Shown piece by piece: positions 7,569-16,928 of a stretch of 64,000 bases of DNA. Source of the stretch: Okeanomitos corallinicola TIOX110 (lineage in GTDB: Bacteria > Cyanobacteriota > Cyanobacteriia > Cyanobacteriales > Nostocaceae); the NCBI RefSeq assembly GCF_038050375.1, contig NZ_CP150886.1:4133318-4197317 (forward strand), read 5' to 3'. Within the stretch, counting starts at the first letter, position 1; each line of letters opens with the position of its first letter. Made by a program: the position numbers and the translations under genes. The notes under the pieces were generated by a model that worked only from the letters and a program-made list of their open reading frames with translations, was not told where the DNA came from and made no database searches.

Positions 7569-9251
7569 TTAACCTATAGGTTCTGTCGCTGATGATGATT
7601 CTTCCTGGTTATGTCCATAGTCATAGGGGCCATGGGTGACGACGGGTAATACTTCCCAGTTTTCAATGATTGGTGGTGAACTGGTTGTCCATTCTAGGGT
7701 AAGGCTTTCCCAGGGGTTATCACCGGCAAATTCTCCTTCTGTCCAGCTTTTATAGGCGTTGTAAGCGAAGGGAATGACGGAAATACCTAAAATGAATGCG
7801 CCGATGGTACAAAGCTGGTTGAGGCTGACAAATTGGGGGTCATACATGGCGACTCGGCGGGGCATTCCTTGTAATCCGAGTTCGTGCATGGGGAGGAAGG
7901 TGAGGTTAGTACCGATGAGGGTGAGGATAAAGTGAACTCTTCCCCAGGTTTCGTTCATCATCCGACCGGTGATTTTGGGAAACCAATGATAGATACCTGC
8001 GTAAATGCCAAAGACTGAACCACCAAATAAGACGTAGTGGAAGTGTGCAACTACGTAGTAGGTGTCGTGGACGTGAACGTCAAAGGGTGCTGTTCCCATG
8101 GTTACGCCGCTTAAACCACCCATGACGAACATGGAAAGTAAACCAATGGCGAATAACATGGCGGTGGTGAAGCGAATTTTGCCACCCCAGAGGGTTGCTA
8201 CCCAACCGAAGATTTTTACACCTGTGGGAACGGCGACTATTAAGGTGGAAATGGTGAAGAACATCCGCATCCATCCGGGTGTACCACTGGTGAACATATG
8301 GTGTACCCAAACGAATAAACCAACAACGCAGATCGCAACACTGGAAAAGGCGATCGCTTTATAACCAAAAATTGGTTTTCTGGCATGGGTGGGGATGACT
8401 TCGGACATGATCCCGAAAATGGGCAGGATCATTAAATAAACTGCGGGGTGGGAATAAAACCAGAATAGATGTTGATAAATAACGACGTTACCACCTGCAT
8501 CTGGTTTGAAGAAGGATGTACCGAAGTTAATATCAAATAACAGCAAAATTAAACCTGCTGCTAAGACGGGGGTAGATAAAAGTGCGAGGACGGAAGTTGC
8601 TAAAATTGACCAGCAAAATAGGGGAACTTGATCCCATTTCATGCTGGGAACTTTCATCATTAAGATGGTGATGACGAAGTTTAATGAACCTAAAATTGAG
8701 GAAGTTCCGACTAAAACAATGGCTAAAATCCACATTGTTTGGGCGGTGTTAGCGGTGACTAAACTTAATGGTGGGTAAGCTGTCCAACCTGATTGAGAAC
8801 CACCGAAAATAAAACTTGCTAATAATAGTAATCCTGCGGGGGGGTTTAACCAGAAAGCGATCGCATTTAGTTTCGGAAATGCCATGTCTCTAGCACCGAC
8901 CATCAGGGGTACTAGATAGTTACCAAATCCACCAATGGCACTGGGAACAATCCATAAAAAGATCATGATTGTGCCATGATTGGTCATGAAGGCGTTGTAC
9001 AGATTGGGATCGAGAAAATCTGATTGTGGTGTGGCTAATTCGGTTCGCAGGGCGATCGCCATCAATCCACCAATTAAATAAAAGACAAAGGCTGTCACCA
9101 AATATTGAATCCCAATCACTTTGTGATCAATATTAAAGGTGAAATAATCTTTAAATTTCCAAGGTTCTTGATGTTGAGAATTAGCTACCAGCATTGTCTT
9201 TTGTTGACTATCTTCCGGTGGTATATTTCTAGGAAATTCTATTTGTGTCAT
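7569..9251 (-). CDS. ctaD: Cytochrome c oxidase subunit I
   Basis: Catalytic heme-copper subunit with 12 membrane helices that reduces oxygen to water and pumps protons. It is 560 aa long. Ligand regions are visible: MTNHGTIMIFLWIVPS (low-spin heme histidine), FWFYSHPAVYLMILPIFG (CuB histidine and cross-linked Tyr region), HHMFTSG (CuB His-His), and DTYYVVAHFHYVLFGG (heme a3 and heme a histidines). HDTYYVV and the surrounding residues are those of an A-type oxidase. It is the second gene of the operon. In Anabaena the corresponding CoxA2 works in heterocysts, where it removes oxygen for nitrogenase; that role is inferred here from the neighbours. Confidence 0.97.
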   Translation of the reverse strand: MTQIEFPRNIPPEDSQQKTMLVANSQHQEPWKFKDYFTFNIDHKVIGIQYLVTAFVFYLIGGLMAIALRTELATPQSDFLDPNLYNAFMTNHGTIMIFLWIVPSAIGGFGNYLVPLMVGARDMAFPKLNAIAFWLNPPAGLLLLASFIFGGSQSGWTAYPPLSLVTANTAQTMWILAIVLVGTSSILGSLNFVITILMMKVPSMKWDQVPLFCWSILATSVLALLSTPVLAAGLILLLFDINFGTSFFKPDAGGNVVIYQHLFWFYSHPAVYLMILPIFGIMSEVIPTHARKPIFGYKAIAFSSVAICVVGLFVWVHHMFTSGTPGWMRMFFTISTLIVAVPTGVKIFGWVATLWGGKIRFTTAMLFAIGLLSMFVMGGLSGVTMGTAPFDVHVHDTYYVVAHFHYVLFGGSVFGIYAGIYHWFPKITGRMMNETWGRVHFILTLIGTNLTFLPMHELGLQGMPRRVAMYDPQFVSLNQLCTIGAFILGISVIPFAYNAYKSWTEGEFAGDNPWESLTLEWTTSSPPIIENWEVLPVVTHGPYDYGHNQEESSSATEPIG

Positions 9252-9283
9252 ACTTTTTAGGAATGGGGAATGGGGAAAAGTTG

Positions 9284-10228
9284 TCAGTTACTAATTACTA
9301 ACTCCTGACTTATTCCCATTTTCTGAACATAAGGATCAAGAAATTCAGAAGTTGACAAATTAGCAGGGTTGACAGCTACAATTTGAGGCTTTTCTTGCTG
9401 TTGTGCTAACTGATTTTCTGTTAACCAACTATCAAATTCTGCTTGAGTGTGAACAATCACTTGAGTTCGCATTGAACCATGATAACCACCACATAATTCT
9501 GCACAAACTACGGGATATGTACCAGGTTTTGTAGCCACAAATCTGAGTTCTGTGGGTATTCCAGGAATAGCATCTTGCTTGAGGCGAAATTGGGGAACCC
9601 AGAAAGAATGAATGACATCATCTGCGGATAAATTTAACTGCACATCAGCACCTACAGGAACATGAAGTTCTCCTGTTAAAATGCCTGTGTTGGGATAGTT
9701 AAATAACCAAGCAAATTGTATTCCTTTAACATCAACTACCAAGTCTGCTGGTTTATTTTGAGTTTGGGGACTTGCACCAATACCAATCCCAATATTAGGC
9801 GCTGTTAAAGATTGAGTATCATCCATAGTAGCAGCCATAGCGACATGACTATGGGGATGACTACCGGGTTCTAAACCACCCATTTGGTTATAAACATTGA
9901 CGCTGTAAATACCTAAAACAATGACAATTACTGTAGGTATGGCTGTCCAAAAGATTTCTAAGGCTAAATTACCTTCTACCGGTGTACCATCGCTATTATC
10001 TCCAGGACGACGACGGTAAACAAACAAGAAAATCAAAATCGTTCCTTCAACAATCAAAAATAGTGCGATCGCAATGGTAAACATAATGTTAAAAAAACCG
10101 TCTACCAAAGGTGCTTGTTTTGATGCTTGTACTGGCAATAAATGATGATTTTGGCCAATCCAAATACTGATAGGGGCAATAAACATCCCCGCTAAAAGTG
10201 TCCACAGTGACACAGGAACTTTTTGCAT
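9284..10228 (-). CDS. ctaC: Cytochrome c oxidase subunit II
   Basis: Carries the binuclear CuA centre that receives electrons from cytochrome c6 or plastocyanin on the periplasmic/lumenal side. It is 314 aa long, with two N-terminal membrane helices (LWTLLAGMFIAPISIWIG and IMFTIAIALFLIVEGTILIF) followed by a soluble cupredoxin domain. CuA ligands appear in VIHSFWVPQF and VVCAELCGGYHGSM (two Cys, His, Met). A Gly/Ala-rich linker with several His lies near residues 115-150. It is first in the operon, with 32 bases to ctaD. The upstream 586 bases probably hold the promoter. Confidence 0.96.
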   Translation of the reverse strand: MQKVPVSLWTLLAGMFIAPISIWIGQNHHLLPVQASKQAPLVDGFFNIMFTIAIALFLIVEGTILIFLFVYRRRPGDNSDGTPVEGNLALEIFWTAIPTVIVIVLGIYSVNVYNQMGGLEPGSHPHSHVAMAATMDDTQSLTAPNIGIGIGASPQTQNKPADLVVDVKGIQFAWLFNYPNTGILTGELHVPVGADVQLNLSADDVIHSFWVPQFRLKQDAIPGIPTELRFVATKPGTYPVVCAELCGGYHGSMRTQVIVHTQAEFDSWLTENQLAQQQEKPQIVAVNPANLSTSEFLDPYVQKMGISQELVISN

Positions 10229-10814
10229 ATTTACTACCTGTTCTTGATCAGTTATCAGTAATCAGTATGAAAAGACAAAAGCCAAGAAATAAAATGTTAA
10301 TTTTATCTATCTTGTCTGATGGCTACTGACTTCTGAAATATGACATTTTTGGGCTTTTACTTATTACAGTTTTAGCTTGTAGCTAATCAAAAATTGCTAA
10401 ACTTCCATATTTTTTTCATATCTCTAGCTCATATTTAAAATTTTTGTAAAAATAATATTTTTATCCTGAGCAATATTTGCTAATTACTATAGCAATCCTA
10501 AATAAAATATGAACATACATTTCTGATTTTCCTACCCCTGTGTCCTCTGTGTTCTCTGTGGTTCGTTTCCAAAACCAGTTCATAACTCAAATAGGATTAC
10601 TATATGTGTTGATACAATGTAATTCATATTAATTTTATAATTTTAAGATAGTTAATCAATAACAATTAATAACTCATATTTTTGTTGAGGATGAACTGTT
10701 TAACTAATTTAAGTAAGGATTGAGTATTCCCCTCTAATAATTTGGTGATGCTTATTGACGGAGATAAATAACGTCTCCTTGTCATTTACTGACCTTAATT
10801 AATTCCCACAATTA
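10229..10814. other. Upstream region of the cox operon / downstream of fdxB
   Basis: A+T-rich, no gene seen. It contains a copy of the dispersed GTGTCCTCTGTGTTCTCTGTGG-type simple sequence around 10538-10560. The promoter for ctaC should lie at the left end and the fdxB 3' end at the right. No convincing NtcA box (GTA-N8-TAC) or terminator was found by eye. Confidence 0.5.
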
Positions 10815-11108
10815 TTATTGTTCTAATGTGGCGTGGGAATAACAATTTTTAGGACAAATCCGAGAACAAGCTTCACAACCAATACAGTTTCCTCCATTGG
10901 TGACTGCTACTACTTTGCGTTCTATTTCTTCGTCATCTTCATCTTCCACAAATTCACCTTCTTCATTCAATGCCATCAAACCTAAAACATTGTAACCACA
11001 AACTTTAATACATCTGCCACAACCAATACATTTATCCTTGTCAATTTCTGTAGCAAATTTAGGTGTCCAAGTACCGCCGCCAAAAGTTACGCCTGTCAAT
11101 GTTGCCAT
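10815..11108 (-). CDS. fdxB: Nif-type ferredoxin III, 2[4Fe-4S]
   Basis: Small soluble ferredoxin of 97 aa with two cysteine clusters, [11 protein letters not shown] and [15 protein letters not shown], each built to hold a [4Fe-4S] cluster. A very acidic insert ([13 protein letters not shown]) separates them. The opening [18 protein letters not shown] matches the nif-specific ferredoxin III (FdxB) of diazotrophic cyanobacteria and proteobacteria. It probably supplies electrons in nitrogen fixation. It lies between the cox operon and divergent patB, a heterocyst context. The start ATG at 11108 has AGGATAG upstream. Confidence 0.93.
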   Translation of the reverse strand: MATLTGVTFGGGTWTPKFATEIDKDKCIGCGRCIKVCGYNVLGLMALNEEGEFVEDEDDEEIERKVVAVTNGGNCIGCEACSRICPKNCYSHATLEQ

Positions 11109-11970
11109 GAATCTATCCTCAGCAATTTCGCTTATAAGTCAGTTGGTGATTTACTCTTAATGTTAGCCTAATATTTTGAGATTTTGATGATAAATATTAA
11201 CTTTTTTATCAAGCTTTTCTGACTTGATAAATAGTCTCAATTGAGATAGTAAAAAATAACTAAATAAATGTGATTTATTATTAATGAATTTAATCACATA
11301 TACTAATTAGCAAGAGTTTCAGGCAAGATAATAATCTTGATCAATAAATTTAGATGTTGATAATTTCTGGCAAAAAATCCCCAGGTTAAATGATATATCA
11401 TGCCAAAAAATAAGTATAAATCGTATTCATGAACACTAAACAATCTTGATTTAAGATTATGCAAATATCTATACAAACTCTATGATTATCTAAGTTATAT
11501 TTATCATATCCTGCATTTATACTCAAAGGTAAATCGTGAACAAAAAATGATTTATGGATCCTGTTCGTGATTTTTTTAATATTGAATATTCCCTGATTGC
11601 TATTTTGATAAATTACTGTATTTAAAAACAATTTTAAATTATTAAGGTGTTCCTGAAAAACAGTTTATGTAATGATTTCCTGTCATCGCAGAACATAAAT
11701 ATTAAGAAAATTCCCCACGCTCATTGTGAACAAACTTCGCGAAATCTTTATGAAATGTATAGTTAATGAAGAAGCTATAAAGCCTTAATTTCAAAGTTCT
11801 AAATTACGTGAACAGTCATAACTGAAAACTAATAACTGTTCACCTAGAAGTAAGGCGAGAAGAACTTTTCTTGTCATGGAGATTATTTGGTAGCAAGTTA
11901 TGAATCAAGAGGAGGCATCACGGGGAGACTTACACCAAACATCTCAGCAATTAGACTAGGAAACAGTCCC
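11109..11970. other. Divergent intergenic region between fdxB and patB
   Basis: About 860 bases, very A+T-rich, with no convincing gene; the open frames on either strand have unstructured composition. It should contain the promoters of both fdxB and patB. Visible elements are the palindrome TTCGCGAA (11736-11743) and the inverted repeat at 11808-11843. A frame open to TTG at 11887 extends patB by 28 codons, but those residues do not look like the family N-terminus. Confidence 0.5.
11808..11843. promoter_or_regulatory. Inverted repeat in the patB upstream region
   Basis: GTGAACAGT (11808-11816) and ACTGTTCAC (11835-11843) are exact reverse complements separated by 18 bases that include AACTGAAAAC/AACTAATAACT-type repeat sequence. 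It lies about 130 bases before the patB ATG. It may be a leader hairpin or a binding site for a dimeric regulator, possibly PatB itself. That is inference only. Confidence 0.4.
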
Positions 11971-13560
11971 ATGCCTTATACAATTCCTACGAAAATTTGT
12001 GCTGGATGTGATAAATGCCGCCCCCAATGTCCTACGGGTGCAATCAAAAAAGAAAATGATGAATATTGGATTGATCCCTGTCTTTGTAACAATTGTGAGG
12101 GTTATTATCCAGAACCACAATGTGTCATTGCTTGTCCAACAAATTCCCCTAAACCTTGGCAAGCAAAAAGAGGTAGATCCAAATTAGAAGTACGAGAACC
12201 TACCAGTGCTTATTTATTTTCTAATGGCAAGAATAACCCCTTTGCTTCGGCAATAGTTATTTGGGAAGCTTGCAATCTACTTGCACAACGTAAATCACTA
12301 CATTGGGAACAAGATGGAGAAGGCAATTTACACTACAGCCGAAAAGTTAATCAAGGTCGCGGTGCAATTTCTTTTCATATCCAAGATCCATTTCAAGATA
12401 GTAATTTGGCTCAAAGTTTACAAGCGGTTGAAAATCTCGACATTCGCGCCGCTTGTATTCATTTGATTTTTGCTGCTCATGCTACTGCGGTAGATCAACC
12501 TTGGGAAGAAGAATTTACTGTTGATGAGCGCCAAATTGAAAAATACTTGGGGTTAGAAAAACGTAAAGACCTCAACAAAACCGCCAAGATATGTTTGATC
12601 AAAAACATTGTTCAGCAAGCTTGCTCACTCTTAGTTTCTATTGACTGGCCGCAACGGGGTAAAGTTCCTAGTTTTTCTATTCAAGATTGTCCTTTGTGGC
12701 ATTTGACAGATGTTAAACATCATTTTCAAGAAGATAAGCAAGGGTGTAAATATTTGATTGGATTGACATTAAAGGTCAAAGCTGGCATTTGGGCGCGGCA
12801 TTTTTTAAATAGACAAGGCTCAAAAGAACGAACTGGTTTCTATCAATATGGTAGTCTACCCAAAACGCTGTTAACTACAGTGATGAGTCTTTGGCAACAA
12901 CATGAAGGCGCAGTCAGATTAATGTTATGGTTACTTTTTAAAACCAAAATGGGTAGAGAACAACGCATCACTGTTCCTACTTTACTGCGTGTTGCTTACG
13001 GTGAGGAAAAAGTTACTTTAGCTGCTAGACAACGAGATGAGCGCAAACGACTTTTACGAACTTTTGAAAATGATTTGGAAGTTCTTAATCATTATGGAAT
13101 TAAAGCCAGTTTTGATCCTGTTACCTATCCCCCAGAAATTCAACCTTTATGGGCAAAGTTAGTAGATATTCCTGAAGATCCAGATGAGGCTTTGGAATTT
13201 TGGATTAATGATGGTGGTGGTGATCATCGCTTAACTGATAGTGGTCCTCGCGGTAAGTGGAATTTGCTGATGAATGCCAGAATTGCTGCTTTTGAATTAC
13301 CGCCAGAATGGGAACAGTTAAGTTCAGAAACTAGGAAAAAAAAGCGGCGTAATGTCAGCAATAAAAGGGTGATTAAAACAACGAATAATTTATTAGCTGA
13401 ACAGGTTTTAGAAGCCCGCAAAAGTATCAATCTTTCCCAAAGGGAGTTAGCGAAGTTGATAGGTAAAAGTCAAAGTTGGATTCGAGATGTGGAAAATGGT
13501 CGTCTGAAACCTAAGCCGGATGATCAAATTTTGTTGCGGAGGATTTTAAATATTTTGTAG
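11971..13560 (+). CDS. patB: Transcriptional regulator PatB/CnfR (ferredoxin domain plus HTH)
   Basis: Activator of nitrogen-fixation genes under low oxygen, known as PatB in Anabaena and CnfR in Leptolyngbya. The ATG at 11971 gives 529 aa starting MPYTIPTKICAGCDKCRPQC. The N-terminus has cysteine clusters CAGCDKCRPQCPTGA and CLCNNCEGYYPEPQCVIAC that should bind two [4Fe-4S] clusters and sense oxygen. The middle is a long helical region. The C-terminus (about 475-529) is an XRE-type helix-turn-helix: SINLSQRELAKLIGKSQSWIRDVENGR. AGGAAA lies about 10 bases before this ATG. It is divergent from fdxB and close to coxBAC, the same gene company as in Anabaena, where the genes are thought to run in one direction. 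Confidence 0.93.
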   Translation: MPYTIPTKICAGCDKCRPQCPTGAIKKENDEYWIDPCLCNNCEGYYPEPQCVIACPTNSPKPWQAKRGRSKLEVREPTSAYLFSNGKNNPFASAIVIWEACNLLAQRKSLHWEQDGEGNLHYSRKVNQGRGAISFHIQDPFQDSNLAQSLQAVENLDIRAACIHLIFAAHATAVDQPWEEEFTVDERQIEKYLGLEKRKDLNKTAKICLIKNIVQQACSLLVSIDWPQRGKVPSFSIQDCPLWHLTDVKHHFQEDKQGCKYLIGLTLKVKAGIWARHFLNRQGSKERTGFYQYGSLPKTLLTTVMSLWQQHEGAVRLMLWLLFKTKMGREQRITVPTLLRVAYGEEKVTLAARQRDERKRLLRTFENDLEVLNHYGIKASFDPVTYPPEIQPLWAKLVDIPEDPDEALEFWINDGGGDHRLTDSGPRGKWNLLMNARIAAFELPPEWEQLSSETRKKKRRNVSNKRVIKTTNNLLAEQVLEARKSINLSQRELAKLIGKSQSWIRDVENGRLKPKPDDQILLRRILNIL

Positions 13561-14123
13561 TTTAGTATTTTGGTGCGTTATTATTAATGCACCTTACAAG
13601 TATCTCACGCAAAGGCGCAAAGTTTTAAGGTTAGGGATAAAAGATAGATTTAAGTTATAGTTAAAAGGTAAACACTTATAAATGTCTCATGAATGAAGTT
13701 TTTTCCTTTATCTTTTCTTAATAATTAATTGAGAATTATTTCTATTTATTTACGGTATTGCAATACTTTCAGCGATCTGCTATGATTTAGGAGAATTTGT
13801 AAAGTGGGTTATAGTGTCTATTTGTAAATGTCGGTTGCTGGTGAATTTAGGAAAGTCTTGATATATAAGCGTTTAAGAAATAGCAACTCTCAGAATTTCA
13901 CTCACATTAATAATTCTCTCCTCGTTTGGTGAAACTATTTTTGGGAAATCTTGATTATGTTATTTGCTGGTTGGATTTTAGGCTATTGACAAAATAATAT
14001 AAATGTGATATGTAAATGGGGTAGGCGATCGCAAATATCTTGGATTTGTCTTTTTTCCTCTGTCGTTAAATCAAATACATTTTGAGGTTTCACGCAAAGG
14101 CGCAAAGGTGCTAAGGAGCAAAG
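13561..14123. other. Intergenic region with repeats and a possible coding scrap
   Basis: Downstream of patB is a GGTGC...GCACC hairpin (13572-13594), then ACGCAAAGGCGCAAAG simple repeats at 13608-13623 and 14093-14108. On the minus strand at about 13992-14080 a short frame reads NVFDLTTEEKRQIQDICD before a stop. It is protein-like but too short to assign. No complete gene is seen. Confidence 0.45.
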
Positions 14124-15083
14124 TTAGATGATGGATGATGATTGATAGTTCATGATCAGTAGTTCGTTAATTGTCTTGCGGTTTAAATAATCTCGATTAA
14201 TTAGGCGTGATGCTTTGACTCTTTCTATTCGATAACCAGCATAAGCTGTTTCAAAGAAGTCATCTTCGATATCTTCATTTTTAGGGTCTGAATTACTCAG
14301 CATTAAGAAAGCACCTTGATTACTTGCATTTTTAAAAAAATCTCGGAGTCTGATTTGTTCATCATCATTAAATATCTGTTGTGAATAAGCGGTAAAGTTG
14401 GATGTTTTATTTAAGGGACGATAGGGAGGATCAAGATAAATAAAAGTTTGACTATCTATCAAATTTTCCCATTTACTAAAGTCTTGGTGCTGAATTTCGA
14501 CATTTTGTAAAACTAAGGATACGGCTTTTAAATTTTGGCGATCGCATATTTTCGGGTTTTTATATTTTCCCACAGGAACATTAAATTTACCTTGGGAGTT
14601 TACCCGAAACAAACCATTAAAACAGGTTTTGTTTAAAAAGATCATTTGTGCTGTTCTTTCTATCCACCCAGAGTTATAATCCTGATAGTTGATATCGTTT
14701 CTGTGGAAATTAAACTGATTTCTAATTTGATAAAAGTATTCTTTTCTCTGAATTTCATCTAGAGATAAATATTGTTTTTCGGTATCCGTCAACATGGCAA
14801 TTAATTCATCTACATAATTTTGAATTGTTTTATATGCAATGACTAATTCTATATTGATATCGGAAATACAAAATTCTTGAACTTGATAGTTATTAGCGAT
14901 GTGAAAAAAAACTGCACCCCCACCCATAAAAGGTTCTATATATTTTTTGATTTTACCGTTAACCAATTGCTGGGGTAGGAATTGACTAATTTGTTCAAGT
15001 AGTTGAGTTTTACCACCAGCCCATTTTAAAAAAGGTTTTGGAACTATTGAAGAATTTGAGGCTGTTTTGAGCGTAGAAATCAT
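14124..15083 (-). CDS. DNA adenine N6-methyltransferase, Dam/D12 class
   Basis: Transfers a methyl group from SAM to adenine in DNA. From the ATG at 15083 it is 319 aa. It has the D12-class SAM motif FLKWAGGKTQLLEQI near residue 20, EPFMGGGAVFF, and the catalytic YLDPPYRPL (DPPY) near residue 220. The frame is open 24 codons further upstream, but MISTLKTASN is the more natural start. The family includes GATC methylases such as Dam and M.DpnII; the target here is unknown. Two unknown genes lie upstream on the same strand. It may be an orphan methylase or half of a restriction-modification system. Confidence 0.92.
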   Translation of the reverse strand: MISTLKTASNSSIVPKPFLKWAGGKTQLLEQISQFLPQQLVNGKIKKYIEPFMGGGAVFFHIANNYQVQEFCISDINIELVIAYKTIQNYVDELIAMLTDTEKQYLSLDEIQRKEYFYQIRNQFNFHRNDINYQDYNSGWIERTAQMIFLNKTCFNGLFRVNSQGKFNVPVGKYKNPKICDRQNLKAVSLVLQNVEIQHQDFSKWENLIDSQTFIYLDPPYRPLNKTSNFTAYSQQIFNDDEQIRLRDFFKNASNQGAFLMLSNSDPKNEDIEDDFFETAYAGYRIERVKASRLINRDYLNRKTINELLIMNYQSSSII

Positions 15084-15200
15084 TAACTTGAAGTATATAA
15101 ATAAAAAACTGAAAATTGTTAAATTTAGTTTGTTTTTGTTGAAAGAATCAACCAAGCAATTTGAGGAATGCTAAAAAGCAAAAAGAGGAAATCGTAAAAT

Positions 15201-15233
15201 GTAGGGGGTTTAGTATTGATAAACCCTGACTAC
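15201..15233. repeat. Dispersed GGGTTTAG...AAACCC hairpin, copy 2
   Basis: GTAG...GGTTTA (15201-15212) pairs with TAAACC...CTAC (15220-15233) around GTATTGA. It lies between the 15280 gene and the methylase gene. It matches the hairpins at 6648 and 52010. Confidence 0.6.
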
Positions 15234-15279
15234 TTTAACAACATCCTCTGATGTTATCACCGATTTTTCTATTGACAGT

Positions 15280-15702
15280 TTACAAAAATCTAGTCACTAA
15301 ACTACTGACTAAATCAGATAATTCCAGATCACAAGTATGAAGATAACGAGCTAAAATATCTCTCACTGCCGATGGTGTTTCCTCTTCTCTGGAAATTCGC
15401 AAACATTCTTCCAAATCCACAGCTAATTCAAATAGTGGTTGATCTCCTAAACGATATCTGATTTTGACAGCAACATCATCATTACTAATCAGAAATTCTT
15501 TAATAGAATCTAATAGAGAATTACCTAATATTTCATCATTTCCCCAAGTTTCTAACCAATCTCCGTCCGCATCTTCAACATAAAGATGAACATAATTTAC
15601 CCCACATTCTAGCCAGTCTTGCTGCATTTTACGGGCTGCTGCTAAAAGTTCAGCAAATTCATCAACTTGAGTAATGCTGTTCATTTCTGTTTGGTTAAGC
15701 AT
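15280..15702 (-). CDS. Hypothetical protein upstream of the adenine methylase
   Basis: The family is not recognised. The frame is open from a TTG at 15759, but the ATG at 15702 (MLNQTEMNSITQVDEF) gives a more usual 140-aa product. It is acidic and mostly helical, with no membrane segment. The middle contains HLYVEDADGDWLETWGNDE. It starts only about 70 bases after the 15769 gene and precedes the methylase on the same strand, so the three may form one transcript. A domain linked to methylation or restriction is possible from position only. Confidence 0.6.
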   Translation of the reverse strand: MLNQTEMNSITQVDEFAELLAAARKMQQDWLECGVNYVHLYVEDADGDWLETWGNDEILGNSLLDSIKEFLISNDDVAVKIRYRLGDQPLFELAVDLEECLRISREEETPSAVRDILARYLHTCDLELSDLVSSLVTRFL

Positions 15703-15768
15703 AAATGCTGTAGTGAGCAGATAACTATGTGAGCAAGGATTGTGATTTTCAATTTCCAAAATTTGTGG

Positions 15769-16461
15769 TTAGGAAAAGTTGACATACTTTCCTTCGGAAA
15801 GATGGTCACTGTTATACAGCACCACATTAACTAATTGGTGGATAAAACCTATCTCACCGGGATTGTAACTGAGGAACAATCCTCTTTCTATCTCCCACAT
15901 CTGTAGTGCATTTTGCCACTTCTCATATTTTTTGCCATGTAATTCTTCGCTGACGCTGGTAACTTGAATACAAAGTGGTTTGTGTTGATGATTACTAACA
16001 ATTAAATCTGTTGCCATTGAAAGGTCGGCAATATAACGCTGCCAAAATGTACCTTCTCGACGCACAATAGTTTGAGCTAATGATTTAATAATATCATCAT
16101 CTAACTGATTAAATTCTCCTGCCATCATTTTTTTCTTCCAAATATAAAATTTGGCATCTGTGGAGTTTATCCACTTGGGAAATAAGTATCCATACCAATA
16201 CCTTTCATTTGCGGTCATTTGATCAAATTTGGCTTGACGTGCTGCTGCTGTTGGTAATGATTGAATAATTAACCAAATTGTTGAATCTGTAATTATTTCT
16301 AGAAGAAAGGCAAGGACAAGTGGTTTAGCAGTAAGAGAACCAGGGCGAGTATATTTCAACCAACGATTGATTTCGTTTAATCTTTTTGCTAATTGAGGGT
16401 CTATCATCGAAGCTTTTTCGATGAGTGATTTTAGTTTATCCTTGATCTCTTTTGCTTGCAA
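15769..16461 (-). CDS. Hypothetical protein, possible nuclease-like fold
   Basis: The family is not recognised with confidence. The 230-aa product begins at a TTG (16461); the next Met is residue 19. The N-terminal half is helical and Lys-rich. Residues 150-190 contain SMATDLIVSN then LCIQVTSVS, an Asp and then Gln-x-Thr on adjacent predicted strands. That loosely recalls the D...(E/Q)xK arrangement of PD-(D/E)XK nucleases, though the usual Lys is Thr. It is the first of three same-strand genes ending in a DNA adenine methylase, so a restriction partner is conceivable but unproven. Confidence 0.5.
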   Translation of the reverse strand: MQAKEIKDKLKSLIEKASMIDPQLAKRLNEINRWLKYTRPGSLTAKPLVLAFLLEIITDSTIWLIIQSLPTAAARQAKFDQMTANERYWYGYLFPKWINSTDAKFYIWKKKMMAGEFNQLDDDIIKSLAQTIVRREGTFWQRYIADLSMATDLIVSNHQHKPLCIQVTSVSEELHGKKYEKWQNALQMWEIERGLFLSYNPGEIGFIHQLVNVVLYNSDHLSEGKYVNFS

Positions 16462-16928
16462 ACTAAGCCCTACTTTTCAGTAAATAAAAGTGTTGTTTTT
16501 AATTTATACTTCGTAAGATAAGTATCTGATTCATGTTTCGGTGTGAGAATTTGATGGAGAAAAGAGATTTCATTGACAATTGCTTGAAAATGTTGTAATG
16601 CCTTGAATTCAACTATTTAAAAAATTAAGTTCTACCCATTTAGCTGGCGTGAAGTATCCTGCTTTTGGGTGATACACAACTATTTTACCCTTTAATCAGC
16701 TACAAGAGATACAAATTTTCATTTTCTCAATGACACTTAATATTTCCTTTAGGTTTATACGGTAACTGTCAGCTATCAGCGGATAGCGTTCAGCTTTTAA
16801 ATGCTGACCATAAAAGGCTTTGGGATGGAAATTTGTAACTGATCGGACTAAGCTTAATGAAAATCTACCCACGGACGACCATAAGTTTGTTAACAATAGT
16901 TTTTAGTAACAATTTCGTCTAGCTCACT
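16462..16928. other. Upstream region of acs
   Basis: Non-coding interval between divergent genes. No ribosomal, tRNA or repeat element is recognised, and the short open frames have no family signature. It should hold the acs promoter. Confidence 0.5.

Noticed and set aside
11398-11631. A 77-codon open frame on the minus strand in the fdxB-patB gap
   Set aside because: It reflects A+T-rich sequence, with no ribosome site and no family likeness.
11887-11970. A 28-codon upstream extension of patB from a TTG
   Set aside because: The extension does not resemble the family N-terminus, while the ATG at 11971 gives the usual start right before the cysteine cluster.
13992-14080. A short protein-like minus-strand stretch containing NVFDLTTEEKRQIQDICD
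   Set aside because: It has no start codon context or recognisable family and is too short to call; it is noted in the intergenic entry only.
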